Source of the DNA: Deltaproteobacteria bacterium
GTDB taxonomy: Bacteria > Desulfobacterota > Desulfarculia > Adiutricales > Adiutricaceae
Reading direction: 5' to 3'
DNA length: 5,033 bases
NCBI GenBank assembly: GCA_031278835.1
Contig: JAITJP010000409.1
Coordinates: 1 to 5,033, forward strand
The notes beneath the pieces are model-generated. The model worked only from the letters and a program-made list of their open reading frames with translations. It did no database searches and was not told where the DNA came from. Positions 1-5,033 of this stretch are shown here, in pieces. Positions within the stretch are counted from its first letter, which is position 1, and each line of letters begins with the position of its first letter. A program made the position numbers and the translations under genes.

Positions 1-1093
1 GGATAAAGCGCCTCTCAAAGGGGATGGCCACGAAACGGCTTTGGTAGCGAAAACCCCGGTCCGGGGCCTCACCCTCCAAGACCTGGGGCTGCTCACCTTG
101 GTGTTCCACCTGGGTTAACCACCACTGGCCGTTGGCCTCAGGGCGCGGGTGACCGTGGAGTTTAAAGGCAAAACCAGGCAGCCAGCCGGAAAGGTCGCCT
201 TGGCCCTCGGCCCAGCGGCTAAAGGTCAATTGGCGGCCCAGCTGAATTTTGGCGTAACGATGGCCGGGATGACTTAGATCGTAGAGATGGGGGTATTGAT
301 AAGTCTCCAGGCTAAGGCCGCCCGGGGCCGGGGCCTTATCTTGATCAGGCTCACTTGAGGAGACTTCCAGGTTAAGGGCGGGCTTGTCAAAATTCCATTC
401 CCGGTAAGTGGCCGTCTCGCTATTAACCCTTTGATGAAGGTTAAAGCCTCTGATCACGGCCGTCTCGGCCTGTTGACCCGAGCCGGGAAAAAAGCGCAAA
501 TGGCTTTCTCCTGAAATATTGGCCCCGCCCGAGGCGTCGGAAAAACAAACCCTTTGCCAGCCCTGGGCCTGCTCAAAGAAAAAATAAATACCCTCCTCCT
601 CGCACAGGCGGCTAATAAAATACAAATCACTTTCTCCGTATTGGACCCGGTATTCCAGTTCGGGATAAGTTTCTTTTAACTTAAATGAGTATGATTCATG
701 AATGAAATTTTGTTCTTTGAGGATCATTTCAATAATTTTTGGCACCGATAAATGTTGAAAAACCCGGTGGTTACAATTTTGACCTAAGAACCAAAGCCTG
801 GGCACCAAAATAATCTTATAGTGGGTAAAGCTCAGGCCAGTGTGAAGCTGAAAGGCTTCCCGGATTTGGCCGTTAATCAAGCGCTTTTGCCCACTTTGAT
901 CGGACACTTTCAAGAGAGCCTGGCGCCCCATCAGTCTAACCAGGTCAATATTGGCCTCCTTGGTGACCAGTTCGACCTCAAATTCAAAGGGCTGGTTTAA
1001 TTGTTCATGGCCCTTAAAGCCGTAGACGCCAAACTGGGGCCCGCCTTCAATCTCAATTTCAAACCAGCCCTGATTGGCCGATAAGGCGACCAT
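1..1093 (-). CDS. vgrG: VgrG, type VI secretion system spike protein (N-terminal part; 3' end outside window)
   Basis: VgrG trimers cap the Hcp tube of the T6SS and form the puncturing tip that carries effectors into target cells. I translated this frame by hand: 364 codons without a stop, running off the left edge. Typical VgrGs have 600-750 residues, so the gp27-like N-terminal half is visible and the gp5-like OB-fold and needle are missing. Family hallmarks are the YRVQYGESDLYFISRL block followed by EEEGIYFFFE (about residues 148-174), the LETYQYPHLYD segment (262-272), the FKLHGHP...WWLTQVEHQG segment (310-333) and FRYQSRFVAIPFERR (348-362), which normally precedes the OB-fold. The ATG at 1093 is the only plausible start: GGAG lies 7 nt upstream, an in-frame TAA occurs 12 codons upstream, and no other start codon lies between. 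A terminator separates it from the upstream pentapeptide gene, so it probably has its own promoter. Family call is sure; what cargo it carries cannot be seen. Confidence 0.94.
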   Translation of the reverse strand, partial: MVALSANQGWFEIEIEGGPQFGVYGFKGHEQLNQPFEFEVELVTKEANIDLVRLMGRQALLKVSDQSGQKRLINGQIREAFQLHTGLSFTHYKIILVPRLWFLGQNCNHRVFQHLSVPKIIEMILKEQNFIHESYSFKLKETYPELEYRVQYGESDLYFISRLCEEEGIYFFFEQAQGWQRVCFSDASGGANISGESHLRFFPGSGQQAETAVIRGFNLHQRVNSETATYREWNFDKPALNLEVSSSEPDQDKAPAPGGLSLETYQYPHLYDLSHPGHRYAKIQLGRQLTFSRWAEGQGDLSGWLPGFAFKLHGHPRPEANGQWWLTQVEHQGEQPQVLEGEAPDRGFRYQSRFVAIPFERRFI

Positions 1094-1100
1094 AAACCGG

Positions 1101-1104
1101 CTCC
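1101..1104 (-). promoter_or_regulatory. Ribosome binding site of vgrG
   Basis: On the minus strand the sequence reads GTGGAGCCGGTTTATG. The GGAG core is 7 nt from the ATG, a normal spacing. It supports the ATG at 1093 as the start. No clear -10/-35 pair could be recognised in the 105 bases between this site and the upstream terminator. TAAAAT at about 1110-1115 is a possible -10 but lacks a convincing -35. Confidence 0.6.
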
Positions 1105-1165
1105 ACGTATCCGCTAATTTTAGAGGTTAAACTCGGGTCTGACTTTACTTGGACTTAGCCTGGAC

Positions 1166-1179
1166 TGGGCCTAGGCCCA
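1166..1179. repeat. Perfect 14-bp palindrome in the vgrG upstream region
   Basis: The sequence TGGGCCTAGGCCCA is fully self-complementary with no spacer. It lies between the terminator (1200-1234) and the vgrG start, about 73 bp upstream of the ATG. Spacer-less dyads of this kind can be operator sites for dimeric regulators. It may also arise by chance in a window rich in GGCC. The palindrome is certain; any function is inference. Confidence 0.5.
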
Positions 1180-1199
1180 AACCAGAAATTTTTTTTAAT

Positions 1200-1234
1200 A
1201 AAAAAAGGCCTGGTTTTTTTTAAAACCAAGGGCC
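1200..1234 (-). terminator. Rho-independent terminator after the pentapeptide-repeat gene
   Basis: Read on the minus strand, starting 8 nt after the TAG stop of the pentapeptide gene, GGCC-CT-TGGTTTT pairs with AAAACCA-GGCC around a loop of four A residues, with a two-base bulge on the left arm. The stem has 11 pairs and is followed directly by seven T residues. This is the standard intrinsic terminator layout. The opposite strand also forms the hairpin, but the bases after it (GTTTTG) are a poorer U-tract, and no plus-strand gene needs it. It should reduce read-through into vgrG. Confidence 0.85.
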
Positions 1235-1242
1235 GTTTTGAA

Positions 1243-2439
1243 CTATTCCACTCTGACCCCTAAGGACTCCGGGCTGGGGGGGACGATTGGGGGAAAGTTA
1301 AAGGGGCTCTGGCTTTTTGAGATTTTGATGTGGTTACCGCCCGAAGTTGCCGCTGCCATAAATTCTCGGGGCAGAGAGACCTCGAAAGTTTCCAGATTGC
1401 CTATCTTGGAGTTTTCAAGCTCAATGGGCGGTTCCAAGGTGACCTTTTGCCAACGGGAGCTTTTCAGATCCAAATCAATAAAAATCAGGCCACTAATGGT
1501 CACGTTTAAAAGATCCAGCGATTGGGGAATGAGGGTTTTATCCGATTGCCCGAGAATTAAATTCAGGCAATCCAAATCGCGAATAAAGGTGGAACCGCTG
1601 ACAATGGTCAGACAGGCCTTTTTTAAATTTTTTCCATCCAAGTAAACTTTGCCATCGATGTGGGTTTGTAAAACCGAGCGCCCGATTGTTAATTCTTTGG
1701 GATCGGAGGGCAGATGTTGGTTATTGATCAAATACAGCTCATAGATATTGGCGTTGCCGATCTGGCCGGTCAAAACCGAATTTTCAATTACCGTATTGAC
1801 CCCGCCGCCAACGTAAGAGAAATTTAAAAATTTGGAATCCTTGATAAATACGGCCTTACAGTTTCCGCCAATGCCCGAGTATTTTCTAAATTCACAATTC
1901 TTAACCATAGCCGTGGTTTGCTTACCACTTAAGACGGCCAACAATTCTCCCGAAGCCTGGCAATTATCAAAAACCACTTGGGAATTGCCGATATAAAACG
2001 AGACGTATTTGTTTTTAATACTGGTTAAGTTTTTAAGGGTCAGGTTACCGCCCCGGCTGCTGACTTGGAAATAAGCCTCGTTTAAAGCCACCCCATCCAT
2101 GACCACGTTTATAAACCTGACGTCCTCAAAACTGGTGTCGTCGGCCTGGTATCTGGGATTGGGTCGATAGGAAACGCTGCCGCCCTTAAAAATGACGTTT
2201 TCAAAAGAAACGCTCATGAAATGGGTCTGGGTAAAGGCGCAATTTTCAAAAGTCACGTTTCTGATGGTGGAGCGCCAAATTTTTGAATTGGCGAATGTGG
2301 CCTTTTTGATGACGGCGTTTTCCAAAACAAAGTCACCTTCGATGTCGCAAGTGATCCGCTTACCGCTTAAGGCCGTGGGGTTGGCGGCCATGGCGGCCGC
2401 GCTCATGTTTAAAGTAACGATCTCAGGGCCCAAGGCCAT
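1243..2439 (-). CDS. Pentapeptide-repeat / right-handed beta-helix protein of a T6SS spike neighbourhood
   Basis: This 398-residue protein is predicted to fold as a stack of beta-solenoid turns. Residues about 36-90 show five-residue periodicity with a central F/L/I (FVLEN, ATFAN, VTFEN, CAFTQ, THFMS, VSFEN, VIFKG), and the pattern resumes at 103-125 (TSFED, VRFIN, VVMDG). From about 130 to 350 the turns become longer and irregular (NLTLKNLT, VVFDNC, AVFIKDSKF, TVIENSVL), as in pectate-lyase-like helices. Residues 379-390 form a proline-rich tail. No catalytic motif is recognised. The ATG at 2439 is fixed by a strong GGAGGA 6 nt upstream; inner methionines at 12 and 17 lack one. The first 25 residues are alanine-rich but have no basic n-region, so a signal peptide is unlikely. 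It lies 61 bp after the phosphoesterase gene, probably cotranscribed, and ends in a terminator. Pentapeptide proteins are known near VgrG genes; whether this one is cargo, adaptor or a protective (immunity-like) protein is open. Confidence 0.8.
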   Translation of the reverse strand: MALGPEIVTLNMSAAAMAANPTALSGKRITCDIEGDFVLENAVIKKATFANSKIWRSTIRNVTFENCAFTQTHFMSVSFENVIFKGGSVSYRPNPRYQADDTSFEDVRFINVVMDGVALNEAYFQVSSRGGNLTLKNLTSIKNKYVSFYIGNSQVVFDNCQASGELLAVLSGKQTTAMVKNCEFRKYSGIGGNCKAVFIKDSKFLNFSYVGGGVNTVIENSVLTGQIGNANIYELYLINNQHLPSDPKELTIGRSVLQTHIDGKVYLDGKNLKKACLTIVSGSTFIRDLDCLNLILGQSDKTLIPQSLDLLNVTISGLIFIDLDLKSSRWQKVTLEPPIELENSKIGNLETFEVSLPREFMAAATSGGNHIKISKSQSPFNFPPIVPPSPESLGVRVE

Positions 2440-2442
2440 GAA

Positions 2443-2451
2443 CTTTCCTCC
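2443..2451 (-). promoter_or_regulatory. Strong ribosome binding site of the pentapeptide-repeat gene
   Basis: The minus strand reads GGAGGAAAGTTCATG. GGAGGA matches the consensus anti-16S sequence nearly in full and sits 6 nt before the ATG. It fixes the start at 2439 and suggests independent, efficient translation of the second gene in the pair. Confidence 0.8.
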
Positions 2452-2479
2452 AGAGAAAATTTTTAATGGGGCATGATTT

Positions 2480-2508
2480 AAGTTTAATTTTTTTAAAAAA
2501 TTAAACTT
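2480..2508. repeat. A/T-rich 14-bp inverted repeat overlapping the phosphoesterase stop codon
   Basis: AAGTTTAATTTTTT pairs perfectly with AAAAAATTAAACTT around a single central base at 2494. The arm at 2495-2508 contains the TAA stop (2501-2503) and the last codons of the phosphoesterase gene. Only one pair in each 14-bp arm is G:C. No U-tract follows on either strand, so it is not a textbook intrinsic terminator. Possible roles are an mRNA 3'-end or processing stem, a weak attenuator between the two genes, or an AT-rich promoter element for the downstream gene. None can be decided from sequence. Confidence 0.65.
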
Positions 2509-5033
2509 GAGCGGCCGTGGGGTTGTATTCTGGAATTTTCTTTAAAAGGTCGTATCGGGGTAACTCACCGTCGAGGCCAACTTTCCGCTTAATGCTGGTT
2601 TTATCGGAATTGAAGGTCACCGGATAGCACCACGGGGAGCTAAGATCGTAGTGACGGCCGATGGGGTGATTGGGGTTAAAATGAACCGATAGAAAGTATA
2701 AAAACTCGCTTTCCTTATCTAGGCCGCCTAATTTTTTTCTTTTTTCCAGAGTTTTTTTGACTTCATCGGGGCCAATGGTCATTTGATAGGCCGGGACCTG
2801 GCCATGACCCGGCACTGGATAGGTGGGCCCGCTATCTAGCTCAAGCTTTATGAGGCTATCGGGGAAATATTGGTAATTGATTCGGTTTAAACAATGGAGG
2901 CAAAAATGGTCAATGGGCAAAGGGCCGCCCTCCCCGGGATTTTGGTCATTTAGAAAAAATAGCCACTGGGGATTTAGATAAATCAAGTATTTTTGGCCAG
3001 TTTTTTTGGCTTGGTTTACGGAAAAATCACCCTGATCTGGGCTTTTTTGCCCTTTAAAAAACATTTGAATCTGGTTTTCGTACCATAAATAATCGCAGCG
3101 CACGGCCAGGCGAGGTTTTCCCGAAGTCTCGTCTCTATAGTATTGAACCTTTTCCAGCTGGCCGATCTGGTCAAATTTAATCAGCAGTCCCTGGGGTTTA
3201 TCCATGTCTGAAAGTTTTGAGTTATTGAGATTTTGATAGGAGTACAGCCCGCCCGATCCAGCCACCAGACAGGCCACTTTGGAATTAAATTGGCTTTGGG
3301 GCTCGATTGATTTAAGCCCCCGAGCCCCCTCGGTAAATTTTAGGCCTTGTCTGCCGTCCGGGCCTTTTTGGTTTAGGCCACCTATTTGGTCGTCATTAAG
3401 TAAAGTATAGGCCCCGGCTCGGTGGGAATGACCAGAGAGGGTTAACTTAACTTGACCGCCTTTAAGTTCCGAATAAACGGCTTGGCGGTTTTGCTCAAAT
3501 GAGCCGGTGTCGGTTTTTTCCAAGGAAAAAGCCCCCGAGCCGGAACTTTTTTGATTTTGCTGACGCAGGGAAATTTCCAAATCAAAATTGGCGTAAGTGA
3601 AGTGGGAGGCCATGACATTAAATTTATCGCTTTGTTTGGTCATGCGCTTTAGTAGGCTTAGCTGATGGTCGGTAAAGGCCAAACCGGCCCTAGGTAGGCT
3701 GCCCCCGCCGGAGGTGGCTGACCATAAATAACTTTCGTCATCGCCCCAACCTAAAAGCAATAAGTTCTGATTTTTGCCAATATTGACCAAACAATCTTTC
3801 CAAGGGGTAATCCAGCGGTAAGCCCAATCCAGGTTTTCTTTTTTAAAATTTTCCACCCGGCCCAAATAGCTGTATTTTTTCCCAAACAAAAGGGCGGCCT
3901 CGTAAAAGGTCAAATTTTGATCCGAGGGAATTCCAGGATTGGCCCGAAAAACATAGTTTTTATTGTTGACTATTCGAGGGGAAATGCCGTAGGGCACTTC
4001 ATAGCCCTCATGATTTCCGGTTAAGTAAAAAACCGGTTTACGCTTTGAGCTGTAATGATCCAAGATTATGCCCATAAACATCAAAGCGTCGATATAGAAA
4101 GGGTAATTCTGGCCCTGGTTTTTATATTTTTCAAAATCCAAATGCTCCCACAATTCGGCCGTGCTTAATTTTATTTCCCTTTGGGAAGTTTCGGTCGAAT
4201 CAGCCGCTTTGGTTTCCCTAAAGGGGCTGCTCGGGGCCGAGCCTGGTTTTATTTCCCTTTGTAGATTTTCCAGGGCCTCAATGGGCCAGATACTGGGCCC
4301 CGGCTCGGCCGATCTTCTTAACTCACGGGTTTTTGATTCCACCACTTTGGGGTCTAAATTCCTAAGAACGTCAAAGGCGTCTCCGGCCACGATCAAAGCC
4401 TGGCACTCGGCTCCAAGGGAATTGATTAGCCGGATGGTGGTGTCCAAGCTCTGGTGACAAAGCTCACCCAGATAAGGCGACTCGATGGGGTCGGCCCCAT
4501 GGATGACCTGGGGGGCTACCAGCTTGTAACTTACCTGCCTTGAGGACAAATGAAGATCCGAAACCAGGCCCAGGTCCAGGTGATCTTTTTGGCTGATGTA
4601 AAGGGGGTGCCGCGACAAAACAAACCAGCCCTTTTCATGGGAGAGATAGGCCAAAGACTTCTCGCCCCCGCCTCGCTGGGGCACCGGCCCTTGTTGGCCA
4701 ATTTTTTGCCCCTGAGTTAAAACGGTCGTGGCCGTGGCATCGTAAAGCTTGGCCAAGGCCAATTTTTCTGGCTTTTGGTAAGGGAAGCGCTCCAATTCCA
4801 GGGTTTTTATTATTGAAGATTGGGCTTTTAATTTCTTGGCCTTATCGGTAATCTCGTAAATGAGGGCCTTGGAGACCATTTCATCTCCAGGGTGGGTCAA
4901 ATAGCTCTCGTGTAAATCACCTGGTTTTTTAAAAATCAAGTGATCTTTTTTTTCCCAATCCCTGAGGGCCTCTGAATAATCTTGGTAATTTAAGTATAAA
5001 AATAAAAGTTCATACAAACCGGGATTGTCTAAA
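2501..5033 (-). CDS. Large calcineurin-like metallophosphoesterase, N-terminus outside window
   Basis: Predicted two-metal phosphoesterase; substrate unknown. Numbering from the TTG codon at 5017, the metal-site motifs appear in canonical order: SDLHLSS (D154, H156), GDAFD (D213), GNHE (N335, H336), ASHF (H472) and GHSH (H530, H532), so the site looks intact. About 120 residues separate the second and third motifs, well above the usual few dozen. The excess includes a hydrophilic S/T/P/E-rich stretch at about 230-285 holding a repeated QREIK. After the catalytic domain, about 250 residues (590-838) are unassigned, with an HFCLHC cluster at 704-709. The first about 145 residues are also unassigned. 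The TTG at 5017 is a poor start: it has no Shine-Dalgarno, and the frame stays open to the edge (preceding residues LDNPG), so the gene very likely begins further right. No signal peptide or membrane segment is visible. It lies 61 bp before the pentapeptide gene, with vgrG next, which makes it a candidate T6SS cargo enzyme; a housekeeping phosphatase is less likely given the size. Confidence 0.88.
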   Translation of the reverse strand, partial: LDNPGLYELLFLYLNYQDYSEALRDWEKKDHLIFKKPGDLHESYLTHPGDEMVSKALIYEITDKAKKLKAQSSIIKTLELERFPYQKPEKLALAKLYDATATTVLTQGQKIGQQGPVPQRGGGEKSLAYLSHEKGWFVLSRHPLYISQKDHLDLGLVSDLHLSSRQVSYKLVAPQVIHGADPIESPYLGELCHQSLDTTIRLINSLGAECQALIVAGDAFDVLRNLDPKVVESKTRELRRSAEPGPSIWPIEALENLQREIKPGSAPSSPFRETKAADSTETSQREIKLSTAELWEHLDFEKYKNQGQNYPFYIDALMFMGIILDHYSSKRKPVFYLTGNHEGYEVPYGISPRIVNNKNYVFRANPGIPSDQNLTFYEAALLFGKKYSYLGRVENFKKENLDWAYRWITPWKDCLVNIGKNQNLLLLGWGDDESYLWSATSGGGSLPRAGLAFTDHQLSLLKRMTKQSDKFNVMASHFTYANFDLEISLRQQNQKSSGSGAFSLEKTDTGSFEQNRQAVYSELKGGQVKLTLSGHSHRAGAYTLLNDDQIGGLNQKGPDGRQGLKFTEGARGLKSIEPQSQFNSKVACLVAGSGGLYSYQNLNNSKLSDMDKPQGLLIKFDQIGQLEKVQYYRDETSGKPRLAVRCDYLWYENQIQMFFKGQKSPDQGDFSVNQAKKTGQKYLIYLNPQWLFFLNDQNPGEGGPLPIDHFCLHCLNRINYQYFPDSLIKLELDSGPTYPVPGHGQVPAYQMTIGPDEVKKTLEKRKKLGGLDKESEFLYFLSVHFNPNHPIGRHYDLSSPWCYPVTFNSDKTSIKRKVGLDGELPRYDLLKKIPEYNPTAAQV
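4169..4261. repeat. In-frame 15-bp direct repeat inside the phosphoesterase linker
   Basis: TTTTATTTCCCTTTG occurs at 4169-4183 and again at 4247-4261, exactly 78 bp (26 codons) apart. On the coding strand both copies encode QREIK (residues 253-257 and 279-283), and they bracket a low-complexity S/T/P/E-rich segment. The rest of the 26-residue unit is not repeated. The offset keeps the frame, so recombination between copies would remove 26 residues without disrupting the enzyme. Confidence 0.75.

Noticed and set aside
1093..1199. Definite sigma70 promoter for vgrG
   Set aside because: A TAAAAT-like hexamer is present but has no matching -35 at 16-18 bp, so a promoter call cannot be supported from sequence alone.
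1238..1645. 135-codon open frame on the plus strand
   Set aside because: It lies antisense to the 3' end of the pentapeptide-repeat gene. Its start falls just beyond the terminator with no ribosome binding site, and its product resembles no family.
2365..2439. Signal peptide at the N-terminus of the pentapeptide-repeat protein
   Set aside because: The first 25 residues are Ala-rich but contain an acidic residue, no basic n-region and no continuous hydrophobic core long enough for Sec export.
2192..2476. 94-codon open frame on the plus strand
   Set aside because: Antisense to the pentapeptide repeats. Its regular F/T pattern is the mirror of the repeat codons, and it crosses the well-supported start of the real gene.
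4161..4457. 98-codon open frame on the plus strand
   Set aside because: Antisense to the phosphoesterase between the GDxxD motif and the low-complexity linker. No ribosome binding site and no recognisable domain.
5015..5017. TTG as the true start of the phosphoesterase
   Set aside because: No Shine-Dalgarno precedes it, and the same frame continues without a stop to the window edge (LDNPG before it), so the gene most likely starts outside.
1..5033. CRISPR array, tRNA/rRNA, insertion sequence or prophage integrase
   Set aside because: No regularly spaced repeats, no tRNA-like cloverleaf, no transposase or integrase motif and no terminal inverted repeats with target duplication were seen on either strand.

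Overview
The window carries three genes, all on the minus strand, in the order (direction of transcription) metallophosphoesterase, pentapeptide-repeat protein, VgrG. Two are cut by the window edges. VgrG, the spike protein of a type VI secretion system (T6SS), is the only confident family-level anchor to a pathway. It implies a Gram-negative bacterium. No phylogenetic marker is present. The mixed composition (many GGCC-rich stretches next to A/T runs, GCC-rich alanine codons) would fit a proteobacterium or Desulfobacterota-type lineage, but that is only a guess.

Layout, right to left: 5033-2501 is a large calcineurin-like metallophosphoesterase with all five metal-site motifs, a long insert in the middle of the catalytic domain and about 250 unassigned C-terminal residues. 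Its reading frame stays open to the right edge, so its true start lies outside. A 61-bp gap follows. It holds an A/T-only 14-bp inverted repeat that overlaps the phosphoesterase stop codon, and a strong Shine-Dalgarno sequence. Next, 2439-1243 is a 398-residue pentapeptide-repeat / beta-helix protein. It is followed immediately by a good intrinsic terminator (1234-1200). A 149-bp intergenic region, which also holds a perfect 14-bp palindrome, leads to vgrG, which starts at 1093 and runs off the left edge with about 364 residues visible.

The likely reading is an accessory T6SS spike island: a VgrG with two upstream genes that are candidates for cargo, immunity or assembly partners. The first two genes probably share a transcript. 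The terminator suggests vgrG is transcribed at least partly on its own. No RNA gene, CRISPR array, insertion sequence or plus-strand gene is supported. The functional link of the phosphoesterase and the pentapeptide protein to secretion rests on neighbourhood alone.
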